From Spirochaetales bacterium (GTDB lineage Bacteria > Spirochaetota > Spirochaetia > UBA9216): DNA of 64,000 bases. A program made the translations under genes and the position numbers. Each line of letters starts with the position of its first letter. Within the stretch, counting starts at the first letter, position 1. A model generated the notes under the pieces. The model ran no database searches. It was not told where the DNA came from and saw only the letters and a program-made list of their open reading frames with translations. Of this stretch, positions 42,484-51,231 are shown in pieces. The stretch spans positions 62,001 to 126,000 of the forward strand of contig JAEINK010000004.1 of NCBI GenBank assembly GCA_016342585.1, read 5' to 3'.

Positions 42484-42780
42484 ATGAGTCTGCGTGAAGA
42501 GTATGATTTTGAATACCTTGTAAATGAATCGGAGAATCTGGTATTTGAGGAGCTTGATGCTCAGCTGGAAATGAAGGAAAGGGCAAATGTATGCCGGTGT
42601 CAGGATTGTATTCTTGATATGGCTGCTCTGGCATTAAATTCAATGAAACCGCAATACAGGGTTTCACTTCTCGGGAGTGTCTATGCTTCTTCCCTCCATA
42701 TATCAAGTGCGAGGGAAGAGGCCGAAAAGTCTGTGAAGATGGCTATCGATAAGATATCTTCGAATCCTTCCCATAACTGA
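42484..42780 (+). CDS. ComFB-like protein
   Basis: Protein of 98 residues. The core (NESENLVFEELDAQLEM, then CRCQDCILDMAALALNSMKPQYRVS) matches the late competence protein ComFB family, including the paired cysteines and the DxAALALN signature. Family members in cyanobacteria and others are linked to second-messenger signalling, but the role here is unknown. A GGGAG site lies about seven bases before the ATG, and a bidirectional terminator follows. Confidence 0.8.
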   Translation: MSLREEYDFEYLVNESENLVFEELDAQLEMKERANVCRCQDCILDMAALALNSMKPQYRVSLLGSVYASSLHISSAREEAEKSVKMAIDKISSNPSHN

Positions 42781-42835
42781 CTTTCGCTTTGAGGGTATTC
42801 AGTAAGTTTGATTATATAAAGTGGATTATTTATTG

Positions 42836-42873
42836 AAAAAGGCTGTCTGATTATATTCGGACAGCCTTTTTTT
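42836..42873. terminator. Bidirectional terminator between the ComFB-like and WD40 genes
   Basis: GGCTGTCTGA pairs with TTCGGACAGCC. The stem is flanked by five A residues on one side and seven T residues on the other, so it can end transcription from both convergent genes. Confidence 0.92.
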
Positions 42874-42914
42874 GTTTGCCTGTATGCCGGGAAAAGTAGA
42901 TTATTTAAATTACC

Positions 42915-44957
42915 TTATTTTATGTTCTTCCTGAATCTGAAGGTTGATAATTTTCTTCGGCTTACCCCATCGTAAATGTTCAGATATTTTTCACCTTCGG
43001 GTGAAGCCAGGAATGTTTGATCCGGGAAGATGGCCGCCCAGGAGAGGTCTGTGAACAAATAGAAGGTGAAGAGTTCTTCACCGGAAGCTTTGTTCCAGAA
43101 GGTGAGACTGCCGTCGGTGTTCAGACCAATCAGGAAGCTGTCCAGAATCAGCATTTTCTTCGGACTGTCTCCTGTATCTTCAAAAGGAGTGAATCCTCCC
43201 CAGTAGAGCATGTTTATGCCGCCGCTTGTCAAGGCGGTGAAAATCCTTGTTCCCCCCTCTTCTATCAGCATAGAGGCGTCAAGATTTTCTCCCAAAGCTG
43301 TGAGGATTGTCTCTGAGCTGTTGAAATCCCCTCCCGTGTGTTTTCGTAGTACAGTCCGCAATCGGTTCCGTCTCTCTTCGATTCCAATGGAGTAGATATT
43401 CCCCGTGACAGGGTCAAATGAGAGGTGTGAGGTTAAACGATTGTTATCCTCTATGTCAACGGTTTCGCCGGTGGTGGTATTGATATGGAGCAATGGGGTC
43501 GGAACTCCTGAACTCTGGCTTCTTCCTCCCAGGATATTGCCTTCTGACGTAAAACACACTGTTCGCAGGCCAAAGGAAGTGAATTTGAAATCGAATTCCT
43601 TTGTATCAAGATTCAATATGACACACTCTCCGTTTTTATCCAGCGTAAGCACTTTACCATCCTGATAATTAATTTCGGTAAAGGAGTAAGGATAGTTATC
43701 ATAAAATTCTGTAATCCCGTTGTCGGGGGAGAATACGGCAAGGGTCCCTGTGGGGGCCTCACTGGTCCAGAGGATAAACTCGTTATTATCAAGGACATCC
43801 ACACCCGGAACTCCCTGGAAAGGGAGTTCATATGTATTCAGAAGTGGTGTCCCGGATAGTATCGAACTGAAATCTGAAAAAACATGGGGTTCAACAAGAA
43901 GCATGTTATCGCTTGAGGTGAGAAGAAGACCCGCATCGTTTATGGCTGCATCATTAATCTGGAAAAGATTTAAGTTTGAAAAGGGAGATAACTCTTCGGT
44001 TGCAGAGTTGAAAAGAAAAATATTTACATCCGAATCTGCCATATAAATTTTTCCATTTTCTGCCGAAAGACCGCTTAGCTTTCTGATGTCGAGATTTGTG
44101 AACTTCTTGGACAGAATGAGTCTGTTTCTGGTGTAATTATAAATTGATAGTATATACCCCCGTGAACTCCTTGAATAAACATAGAGGTGTTCAAAGTCAG
44201 GGGTAAAGGTTATGAAATCAATATCCTCAAGATCGTGTGACGAAACAGGATTTCCCGATAGAAGATCTATCAGCATTATCTCTTTCGAGTTCGAAGCTGC
44301 CATATATCTTCCGTTATCAGTGAAAACCGGATTTTCAAGATTTGGAATTGTGGGAACCCTCTTTTTGAGCACCGAATCTTCAACTCCCCAATACTGAATA
44401 TAACCGGAAGGACTGTAGGTCAGTATTGTTTTTTCACTTGCGGATATAAATGCTGTAGAGACAATGCCAAAGCCTTCCGTGAGGTAGGGGAGGGTTGAAC
44501 CAGATTCACTATCGATAAACGTCAGGCTTTTCCAATTTGTTATTCCGTAGACAATAAAACTTCCGGTTGGAGAGTATTGGAGGAATAGGGGGATTTCCGG
44601 GAGTTTCACACTGTAGAGTTGAACTCCCGTTTCCCAGTTATAGACAATAAGTATGAAGGAGTTCAGGTTATCCGATGTGACTATTGCAACTTCTGGTTTC
44701 GTCGGATGAAGCGCTGTTAACCTGATGGGGTTGCGTGAAATCTTCTCGTTATACACAAGGGCTTTGTTGTCAGGATTCCAAATCCTCATTGTTCCATCCT
44801 CGGAACTGCTGAAAAGAAAATCTGAATTCTGACTATATATTAATGAAGTTATGGGTTCATTATGTCCTGAATTTATCAGGATCCTCGAGTTTTCATCGGC
44901 TGCAAGCGGAAAAAAATGAGTTAAAAGGATAATAAGTATTAAAAGTTTTTGTTGCAT
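42915..44957 (-). CDS. Secreted WD40-like beta-propeller protein
   Basis: Protein of 680 residues with a signal peptide (KLLILIILLTHFFPLAADE). The first repeat is a good WD40 unit (ITSLIYSQNSDFLFSSSEDGTMRIWN). Later repeats are divergent but keep the D-x-x-TG/SG turn pattern, enough for one or two propellers. Such proteins are usually binding scaffolds in the periplasm or envelope. It starts three bases after the CpXC gene, with GGAGGAAG upstream, and is the distal gene of the frr-rseP operon. Confidence 0.75.
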   Translation of the reverse strand: MQQKLLILIILLTHFFPLAADENSRILINSGHNEPITSLIYSQNSDFLFSSSEDGTMRIWNPDNKALVYNEKISRNPIRLTALHPTKPEVAIVTSDNLNSFILIVYNWETGVQLYSVKLPEIPLFLQYSPTGSFIVYGITNWKSLTFIDSESGSTLPYLTEGFGIVSTAFISASEKTILTYSPSGYIQYWGVEDSVLKKRVPTIPNLENPVFTDNGRYMAASNSKEIMLIDLLSGNPVSSHDLEDIDFITFTPDFEHLYVYSRSSRGYILSIYNYTRNRLILSKKFTNLDIRKLSGLSAENGKIYMADSDVNIFLFNSATEELSPFSNLNLFQINDAAINDAGLLLTSSDNMLLVEPHVFSDFSSILSGTPLLNTYELPFQGVPGVDVLDNNEFILWTSEAPTGTLAVFSPDNGITEFYDNYPYSFTEINYQDGKVLTLDKNGECVILNLDTKEFDFKFTSFGLRTVCFTSEGNILGGRSQSSGVPTPLLHINTTTGETVDIEDNNRLTSHLSFDPVTGNIYSIGIEERRNRLRTVLRKHTGGDFNSSETILTALGENLDASMLIEEGGTRIFTALTSGGINMLYWGGFTPFEDTGDSPKKMLILDSFLIGLNTDGSLTFWNKASGEELFTFYLFTDLSWAAIFPDQTFLASPEGEKYLNIYDGVSRRKLSTFRFRKNIK

Positions 44958-44959
44958 TA

Positions 44960-45556
44960 TTATTCTTCCTCCAGGACTGAAATTTTAGAAGATGAAATAT
45001 AGGGGGGCGTTAGAATCAGTCTGAAAAGTTCAGAATCGCTGTTCTTTTTCATAGTTTCCAGGGTGTCGTTGTAGACAGATATGGGAATCCTGGAGACGGC
45101 AATTTCGTCTTCCCGGAGGCCGATGATATGAAAAATAAGCTGGTCACTCTCCCTGTGATCAAAAAGTATGGAAATTTCATCTGAACCGGCTTTTTTTCTG
45201 AGGTAATACTTCAGAGCTTCAATAGCACCGTCGTTGATTCCCTCTGCATTCAGTTTGAGTTTTTCGAGTAACTCTGGAAAACCGATAACAAGTCTGGGGG
45301 CCGGGCAGTTTTTTTCACCGAAAAGGTATTCATTCCGCTCTTTTTCAGCAATGAAAAAAAGGTCCAATCCATTTTCGGAAGAAATAAGTCTGACCGAAAG
45401 TTCCGGCTTGAGGATACTTCCGCAAAGGTCACATTTTATGGATTGAAATGTTCCCTCCATGATTTGTTCTCTGTATTCGGGGTTTATATCCAGATTAATG
45501 GATTCTGGAAAATCACTCTCAACAATATTGTCACAGTGACACTGTATTTTTCTCAT
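44960..45556 (-). CDS. CpXC-domain protein
   Basis: Protein of 198 residues. The N-terminal domain has a CHC cysteine pair at 7-9 and a KCDLCG cluster near 41-45, with SINLDINPEYREQIMEG between, which is the CpXC pattern. The cysteines may bind zinc. The C-terminal half is unfamiliar. An AAGGAG site lies about nine bases before the ATG. It lies between rseP and the WD40 gene. Its function is unknown. Confidence 0.75.
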   Translation of the reverse strand: MRKIQCHCDNIVESDFPESINLDINPEYREQIMEGTFQSIKCDLCGSILKPELSVRLISSENGLDLFFIAEKERNEYLFGEKNCPAPRLVIGFPELLEKLKLNAEGINDGAIEALKYYLRKKAGSDEISILFDHRESDQLIFHIIGLREDEIAVSRIPISVYNDTLETMKKNSDSELFRLILTPPYISSSKISVLEEE

Positions 45557-45570
45557 ATGAATACTTCTCC

Positions 45571-46935
45571 TTAACGGTTAAGAAAGAAACTGATGTCGTT
45601 AAATGTTGTAAATAATATTAACACAAGGAGGAGGACAAGACCAACCATTTGGTATCTGTAAAAATATTTCGGGTTAATTCCTTTCTTTTTGAACATCGAA
45701 ATAAAGTTTACAAGTATCATTCCCCCGTCCAGCATTGGAATGGGCAAGAGGTTCATGAAGAAGAGGGCTACACTGATGAGGCTCAGAAATCTGAAAAAAG
45801 ATGTGAGTCCCTGGGCTATCCCCTGTGTGAAACCTCTTGTTGCCACCTCTCCTACGAAATAGGTTATTCGGATCGGACCAGAAACAGCTTCGTTTAAATC
45901 TATCCCTTTGAAGAGGAGTCCCATACTCTTGACTGTAAGAAACAGGGTCTGGAATGTATCATTGGTCCCTTTGGCGATGGCCTTAAAGGGATTTAAGGTT
46001 CTTGAGAGAACCTCAATTGTCTGAAAACCGATCCCCATGGAGGCTTGACCTGATTCTGTGTAGTGAGGGATGAGATCTGTTTGAAATAATTCAGATCCTC
46101 TTTTTATCTTCAGCTTCAACTTTAAGGGATTAGACTGCAAGAGTTCAATAATATCAAGTTGCTGCTCGATAACTCTCCCATCAACTTCAATAATGTCATC
46201 ACCAACCATTAGGCCTGCAATATCTGCGGCAGACTCCGATTCGATATAACCGATTTTGGCAGGTACCCAGGCCGAAACCCCAATACGCCCGAGACCTGTT
46301 TCGGTATCCAACTCCGGAGTGACCGTAAGGATCTTCTCGAAACCATCCCTTTCTACCGTAATTGCCAATGGTTTCCCCGGGGATGGGGCTATTACATTCT
46401 GAAAGTCAGAAAAATTAGTAATCTCTCTGTTATCTACCTGGATTATCCTGTCCCCGGTCTCCATTCCTCCACGATCGGCTGGATAGAGGATATCCTCTCC
46501 TTCGAAGGCGTAATCGCTGGCCATTACAATTTTGTTTTCGTATGTCCAGGTTGAGAATCCAATCATCCAGACAACAGCCATTATGAATATTGAGAAGATA
46601 AAATTACCGAGAGGGCCTGCAAAGTAGGTGAAAATTCTGATTCCGGGGTGAACACCAAATAGTGACCCCTTTTCCCTGGGAATTTCATCCTCTTTATTAT
46701 CAAGCGCTGTCTGAAATATCTTTTCACCCTTCATTCGGCAGTATCCACCCATGGGAATGAGGGAGATTAGGTATTCTGTTCCTCTCCAGGTGAAACCAGC
46801 TATTTTTTTGCCCCAGCCAATAGAGAAGGCTTCAACCTCTATTCCACCGGCCTTAGCACCGAGTAAATGGCCGAATTCGTGGACGAAAACAACAATACTC
46901 AGGCCTAAAAGGCCAATAATTATATTTAAAAACAT
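45571..46935 (-). CDS. rseP: Site-2 intramembrane protease RseP (M50 family)
   Basis: Protein of 454 residues. The zinc motif HEFGH is at 19-23 in the first helix, and the second ligand motif NLLPIPMLDGG is near 396-406. Two PDZ-like domains lie in between (around PADRGGMETGD and SAADIAGLMVGD). It cuts membrane-embedded anti-sigma factors and signal-peptide remnants. In many bacteria dxr sits just before rseP, but here cdsA is directly adjacent. Confidence 0.95.
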   Translation of the reverse strand: MFLNIIIGLLGLSIVVFVHEFGHLLGAKAGGIEVEAFSIGWGKKIAGFTWRGTEYLISLIPMGGYCRMKGEKIFQTALDNKEDEIPREKGSLFGVHPGIRIFTYFAGPLGNFIFSIFIMAVVWMIGFSTWTYENKIVMASDYAFEGEDILYPADRGGMETGDRIIQVDNREITNFSDFQNVIAPSPGKPLAITVERDGFEKILTVTPELDTETGLGRIGVSAWVPAKIGYIESESAADIAGLMVGDDIIEVDGRVIEQQLDIIELLQSNPLKLKLKIKRGSELFQTDLIPHYTESGQASMGIGFQTIEVLSRTLNPFKAIAKGTNDTFQTLFLTVKSMGLLFKGIDLNEAVSGPIRITYFVGEVATRGFTQGIAQGLTSFFRFLSLISVALFFMNLLPIPMLDGGMILVNFISMFKKKGINPKYFYRYQMVGLVLLLVLILFTTFNDISFFLNR

Positions 46936-46950
46936 TTAAACCCCGATTTC

Positions 46951-47793
46951 TTAATGAAGGTAATCCATTAAGTAGTAGTAGAACGGTGCGCAGAAAAGGA
47001 GGCTGTCTATGGAATCCATGACCCCCCCCCGACCCATGAGAATTGTCCCTGAATCTTTCACTTCTCCGCTTCTTTTCAGTGCTGATTCAATCAGGTCCCC
47101 GGCAACTGCCAGGAGTCCAATTAATAATCCGGTGAAAAGTGTGATAACAACCCGACCGCCAAAGAGATCCGGAAAAATCCAGGCCATAAGGAAGGCGGCT
47201 CCAATTGAACCGGAAAGGCCGCCGATAAATCCTGCCACAGACTTGTTTGGACTGACCTTGAATAGCCCTCTGTTATTTTTTCCAAACAGGACGCCAAAAA
47301 TATAGGCAAAACTGTCATTTGAAAAAACGAGGGCCAGAAACGTAAGGATTATGGGCGGATACATATCAAACGATGAAATTTTAATCATGTAGGATACAAA
47401 TAATCCCGGATATATTAATACAGTTAGATAACCGGTGAAACGGTTGATCACTCCCATGAGGTCTTCTCTTTTGTGTAGAAACCCCTCTCTCAGCAGGATG
47501 GCCGCCGATGTGAGAATGATAACAGGCAGAAGTAATTCTACCTGTATGTTAAATACGAGGGTAAGGTAAACCGCAATACCCGGAAGGAAGCTTACGATCC
47601 CGCTTCCCAGGAGATGAAGTTTGAAACCACGGTTGTTAAGGATTCTGGCCGTTTCTCTCCCACCCCAGAATGAAAAGAAGAGTATGACTGCGTTTATAAC
47701 AAGATTATTCATCCAGGGCATAAAGAGGATGATCACCAGTAGTGCCGGGATAAATACACCCGCTAATATAAGTCTCTTTGTTAAATTATTCAA
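46951..47793 (-). CDS. cdsA: Phosphatidate cytidylyltransferase
   Basis: Integral membrane enzyme of 280 residues with about eight helices and the C-terminal signature SALKRSGEVKDSGTILMGRGGVMDSIDS. The GRGG and MDSIDS segments vary slightly from the usual PGHGG and DRxDS. It makes CDP-diacylglycerol for phospholipid synthesis. Its start overlaps the uppS stop by four bases. Confidence 0.95.
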   Translation of the reverse strand: MNNLTKRLILAGVFIPALLVIILFMPWMNNLVINAVILFFSFWGGRETARILNNRGFKLHLLGSGIVSFLPGIAVYLTLVFNIQVELLLPVIILTSAAILLREGFLHKREDLMGVINRFTGYLTVLIYPGLFVSYMIKISSFDMYPPIILTFLALVFSNDSFAYIFGVLFGKNNRGLFKVSPNKSVAGFIGGLSGSIGAAFLMAWIFPDLFGGRVVITLFTGLLIGLLAVAGDLIESALKRSGEVKDSGTILMGRGGVMDSIDSLLFCAPFYYYLMDYLH

Positions 47794-48500
47794 TTTACTC
47801 CACCAAACCTTCTGTCCCTGCCCGCATAAAGCTGGAGGGCTTTTTCGAGATCCTTTTCCGTCCAGTCGGGCCAGAGTGTATCTGTAAAGATATACTCTGA
47901 ATAGGCTGAGCCCCAGAGGAGAAAATTACTTAATCTTTTCTCGCCTCCGGTTCTAATTATAATGTCAGGTTCCGGTAATTCAGGATTATCAAGACATTTT
48001 GCTATTATTTCTTCATCGACAGGTTTACCCGGATTTTCACTTATCCATTTGTTAATCCCCCGAACGATCTCATTACGTCCTCCGTAATTGATGGCAAGGT
48101 TGACTGTAAGTCCCGGGAAGTCGGCCGTATCTCTGATGACATCGATAATATCTTTGCTTACATCTTCGGGAAGACCCGAAAGATCTCCTGAATGTACGAC
48201 CCTGATTTTATTTTCCCTGTAAAAATTCCACTCTTTCTTTAAATGAGAACCGATGAGCTTCATTAAAAAAGAGACTTCTTCTGTGGTTCTTTTCCAGTTT
48301 TCTGTAGAAAATGTATAAAGAGAAACAAAGCCGATACCAAGGTCTGAGGCGGCTTTCACAACCCTTTTAGCCGCTTCAAGACCCTCTTTATGACCGAAAG
48401 TCCTCGGTTTGTTCCGTGCAACGGCCCATCTTCCATTGCCATCCATAATAATGCCAATATGGAGGAAGTCGGGTCTCTTTTCAGGTATCGAGTTTGACAT
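47790..48500 (-). CDS. uppS: Undecaprenyl diphosphate synthase
   Basis: cis-Prenyltransferase of 236 residues with the catalytic IIMDGNGRWA motif (Asp20), the FSTENWKRT segment, and the C-terminal IRTGGEKRLSNFLLWGSAYSE signature. It makes the C55 carrier lipid precursor for cell-wall synthesis. It lies five bases after frr and is coupled to cdsA. Confidence 0.96.
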   Translation of the reverse strand: MSNSIPEKRPDFLHIGIIMDGNGRWAVARNKPRTFGHKEGLEAAKRVVKAASDLGIGFVSLYTFSTENWKRTTEEVSFLMKLIGSHLKKEWNFYRENKIRVVHSGDLSGLPEDVSKDIIDVIRDTADFPGLTVNLAINYGGRNEIVRGINKWISENPGKPVDEEIIAKCLDNPELPEPDIIIRTGGEKRLSNFLLWGSAYSEYIFTDTLWPDWTEKDLEKALQLYAGRDRRFGGVN

Positions 48501-48505
48501 GAAGA

Positions 48506-49060
48506 TTAGATCTCCATGATCTCGTTTTCTTTCTCCTGGAGAACTTCGTTGATATCCTTAACGAATTTGTCGGTGAGCTTCTGAATTTTATCGTTTCCGG
48601 TTTTTTCATCATCTTCGCTGATTTCACCGGCTTTACAGCTCTTTTTAAGGTCGTCATTGGCTTCCCGTCGAATATTTCGAATAGCAACACGACTTTGTTC
48701 AGCCAAATTCTTGGCGATTTTAACAAACTCTTTTCGTCTTTCTTCTGTTAATGGTGGAATATTGATCCTGATAACCTTGCCATCGTTACTTGGATTAACG
48801 GAGAGCTCAGATTTCTGGATAGCCTTCTCTATTTCATTTAACAAGTTTTTTTCCCAGGGTTGAATAACGACAAGCCGGGCTTCAGGAACGGAGATGGTCG
48901 CTACCTGGCTTAAAGGAGTCGCTGTTCCGTAATAATCTACTTTAACCTGATCAAAGAGTGCGGCCGAAGCTCTTCCTGTACGGATGGTTTTAAAATCATC
49001 ACCAAGAGCAGCCAGGCTCTTTCCCATTTTATCCTCTGCTTTCTTTAGAACTTCCTGCAT
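48506..49060 (-). CDS. frr: Ribosome recycling factor
   Basis: Protein of 184 residues, the standard length. It shows TIRTGRASAALFDQVKVDYYG near the N-terminus and the RREANDDLKKSCKAGEISEDD segment. It splits ribosomes after termination. A well-formed promoter lies just upstream and a GGAG site six bases before the ATG, so frr opens its own operon rather than following a pyrH gene. Confidence 0.96.
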   Translation of the reverse strand: MQEVLKKAEDKMGKSLAALGDDFKTIRTGRASAALFDQVKVDYYGTATPLSQVATISVPEARLVVIQPWEKNLLNEIEKAIQKSELSVNPSNDGKVIRINIPPLTEERRKEFVKIAKNLAEQSRVAIRNIRREANDDLKKSCKAGEISEDDEKTGNDKIQKLTDKFVKDINEVLQEKENEIMEI

Positions 49061-49090
49061 TGTAATCTCCTGAATTTGGAATATGTCGGC

Positions 49091-49119
49091 ATTTTAAACC
49101 TGCCTGATACTTCTCTCAA
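49091..49119 (-). promoter_or_regulatory. Promoter of the frr-uppS-cdsA-rseP operon
   Basis: On the minus strand TTGAGA (49114-49119) and TAAAAT (49091-49096) are separated by 17 bases, each one base from consensus. A start near 49085 gives a leader of about 25 bases with a normal ribosome site. Confidence 0.75.
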
Positions 49120-49201
49120 AAAGATATCATAAATAAGGTTTTGAAAAAAGTCGATGTAAGCAGAAAAATACTGGAAAATATTTCAGTATTCATCAACTTT
49201 T

Positions 49202-49231
49202 AAAAAAAGCTGTCCCATTCGATGAGACAGC
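49202..49231 (-). terminator. Terminator after tsf
   Basis: GCTGTC with an adjacent CAT/ATG pairing forms a 10-bp stem (arms 49209-49218 and 49222-49231, one mismatch), followed on the minus strand by seven T residues. A second hairpin (AATACTG/CAGTATT, 49167-49190) with a short T run follows and may back it up. Confidence 0.85.
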
Positions 49232-49247
49232 CTGTTTTTATTGGTTT

Positions 49248-50087
49248 TTAGAGTTCTTCACCAAGTTTGTAGAAAATATAATCACTTATTGCGATTTTCC
49301 CACCCAGTTCTTTTCCAAGAGCGGCGAGGACTTTCTCTACAGACTGTTTTTCGTCTTTTACAAAACCCTGGTTTAAGAGACAGATTTCGGCCAGGTGCTT
49401 ATTCAGCTTACCCTGGATAATGCCCTTTAGGATCTTTTCGGGTTTATCGAGTTTTGCGGCCTGAGTTGTGAAAATCTCCTCCTGTTCTTTCAGGTAATCG
49501 GCGTTAACCTTATCCCTGGAGAGGTAAAGGGGGTTGAATGCTGCAACATGGAGAGCCAGGTCGAAGGCAAACTCTTTTACCTTGGCATTTTCAGCAATCT
49601 CTTTGGAATCGGCTTCCAGTTTTACGATTACACCGATTTTAGAGCCATGAACGTAATCAACAACAACTTCATTTTCAGAAAATTCAATGTACTGAAGTCT
49701 TCTCAAGGAGATGTTCTCCTTGATTTTAGCGATTGTTCCCTTCACATCTTCTTCAAGCTCGGGTGTAACTGATGTAATTCCGTTATTTACAACCTTTTCA
49801 ACAAGGGCTTCTCCTGTGTTGATGAAATTTTCATTCATGGCTACAAAGTCGGTTTCACATGTAAGTTCAATTATGGCGGCTTTGCCTGCCTTTATTGAGG
49901 TAAAAATCTTTCCTTCGTTTGTTGCTCTGCCGCTTCTCTTGGCAGCAGCAGCAAGACCTTCTTCCTTAAGCAGTTTTTCAGCTGCCTTGAAGTCTCCCTC
50001 GGCTTTGATCAGGGCATTTTTACAGTCCATCATTCCTGCGCCGGTGGTATCTCTTAGTTTCTTAACATCTGCTGGTTTAATATCCAC
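49248..50087 (-). CDS. tsf: Elongation factor Ts
   Basis: Protein of 279 residues with the N-terminal UBA-like domain ending in TGAGMMDCKNALIKAEGD and the core ETDFVAMNENF motif. It recycles EF-Tu. The start is GTG 50087, with GAGG about ten bases upstream. It follows rpsB across a hairpin and is closed by a terminator. Confidence 0.96.
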   Translation of the reverse strand: MDIKPADVKKLRDTTGAGMMDCKNALIKAEGDFKAAEKLLKEEGLAAAAKRSGRATNEGKIFTSIKAGKAAIIELTCETDFVAMNENFINTGEALVEKVVNNGITSVTPELEEDVKGTIAKIKENISLRRLQYIEFSENEVVVDYVHGSKIGVIVKLEADSKEIAENAKVKEFAFDLALHVAAFNPLYLSRDKVNADYLKEQEEIFTTQAAKLDKPEKILKGIIQGKLNKHLAEICLLNQGFVKDEKQSVEKVLAALGKELGGKIAISDYIFYKLGEEL

Positions 50088-50120
50088 TTCTTCTTCCTCG
50101 CGTAATTCTCTCTGTAAATA

Positions 50121-50142
50121 AACTCCGGATCTCCCCGGAGTT
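50121..50142 (-). promoter_or_regulatory. Hairpin between rpsB and tsf, possible attenuator
   Basis: AACTCCGG and CCGGAGTT form a perfect 8-bp stem with a 6-base loop, followed on the minus strand by TATTT. In some bacteria rpsB and tsf are separated by a partial terminator, and this could act likewise. Confidence 0.5.
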
Positions 50143-50173
50143 TTCTAAACTATATATATGTAAAAGCTATGAA

Positions 50174-51079
50174 TTAAGCTTTTTCTTCTTCTTTCTTGGG
50201 ATCATAGTCGGCAAACTCTTCTGCTTTAAATGCTTCGTCAGAACTTTTGTCATCCTTTTTGAGAGCATCGCCCAGGGGAACGGTTTCAACATCATCGCCG
50301 AAAGTTACCATTTCTTCTTCAGCAACGGGCTCTGCAGAAACTTCATCATCAGGTGCATCATCATCATCCTGGAGGGTTTCGATAACTTCAAGACCGATTT
50401 CATTGTCTGCTTCCACGACGGCATTGGCAATGATCTGGGTAAATAGGGTGATAGCTCTGATAGCATCATCATTTCCGGGGATCGGATAATCGATTCCTGT
50501 GGGGTCACAGTTGGTATCAACAACAGCAATGATGGGGATTCCACATCTTCTGGCTTCAGCAACCGCAATGGCTTCATTTCTGGTATCGATAATGAAGATG
50601 ATTCCGGGGAGGTCCTTCATATCTTTGATACCACCGAGGTTTTTCTCGAGCTTTGCTTTTTCTTTGTTGAGTTTTGATACTTCTTTTTTGGTGAGACTGT
50701 CGAAAGTACCATCAACTTCCATTTTCTCAATCTTCTTGAGTCGGTGAATAGATCTTTTGATGGTTTCGAAGTTTGTAAGCATTCCACCCAGCCATCTGTT
50801 ATTAACGTAGAACATTCCGCATCGAGCTGCTTCTCTTTCTACGGCCTGCTGAGCCTGTTTTTTGGTTCCTACGAAAAGAACGGTTTTGCCTTCGTGAACA
50901 ATTTTCCGAACGACTTCGTATGCTTCCTTGATGGAAACAATTGTTTTCTGGAGATCAATGATGTGAATTCCATTTCTTTCGGCGAAGATATACTTCTTCA
51001 TCCTGGGATCCCATCTCTTGGTCTGATGTCCGAAATGTACACCGGACTCCAGTAAATTCTTCATGGTTACAACTGCCAC
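50174..51079 (-). CDS. rpsB: Ribosomal protein uS2 with an acidic C-terminal extension
   Basis: Protein of 301 residues, where S2 is usually about 240. The core has [24 protein letters not shown] and the [26 protein letters not shown] segment. Residues from about 235 form an acidic tail (DDDDAPDDE and later blocks) ending in DPKKEEEKA. The start is GTG 51079, with AGGAGG six bases upstream, and the start codon lies inside a small hairpin. Confidence 0.96.
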   Translation of the reverse strand: MAVVTMKNLLESGVHFGHQTKRWDPRMKKYIFAERNGIHIIDLQKTIVSIKEAYEVVRKIVHEGKTVLFVGTKKQAQQAVEREAARCGMFYVNNRWLGGMLTNFETIKRSIHRLKKIEKMEVDGTFDSLTKKEVSKLNKEKAKLEKNLGGIKDMKDLPGIIFIIDTRNEAIAVAEARRCGIPIIAVVDTNCDPTGIDYPIPGNDDAIRAITLFTQIIANAVVEADNEIGLEVIETLQDDDDAPDDEVSAEPVAEEEMVTFGDDVETVPLGDALKKDDKSSDEAFKAEEFADYDPKKEEEKA

Positions 51080-51085
51080 AGTTGT
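51069..51085 (-). promoter_or_regulatory. Hairpin enclosing the rpsB start codon
   Basis: ACAACTG and CAGTTGT form a perfect 7-bp stem with a 3-base loop, and the GTG start codon straddles the 5' arm and the loop. The AGGAGG site lies directly upstream. A weaker GCCAC/GTGGC dyad is centred near 51103. The arrangement could allow autoregulation of S2 synthesis. Confidence 0.45.
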
Positions 51086-51231
51086 CCTCCTATGGCCACC
51101 TGATAGTGGCTGCCTTCTCTTAATCTCGAATTCTGATTGCCCTTGTTAAAAACAAAAGAATTTCAGAGTTTTCATCACTGATGTTTGACCAGCAAAGAAT
51201 AACTCATCCATTTACAGAAAACGGAAATTCC

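Noticed and set aside
42407..42706. Minus-strand open frame opposite the ComFB-like gene
   Set aside because: The plus-strand product has the family's cysteine and ALALN signature and a ribosome site. The opposite frame has no features.
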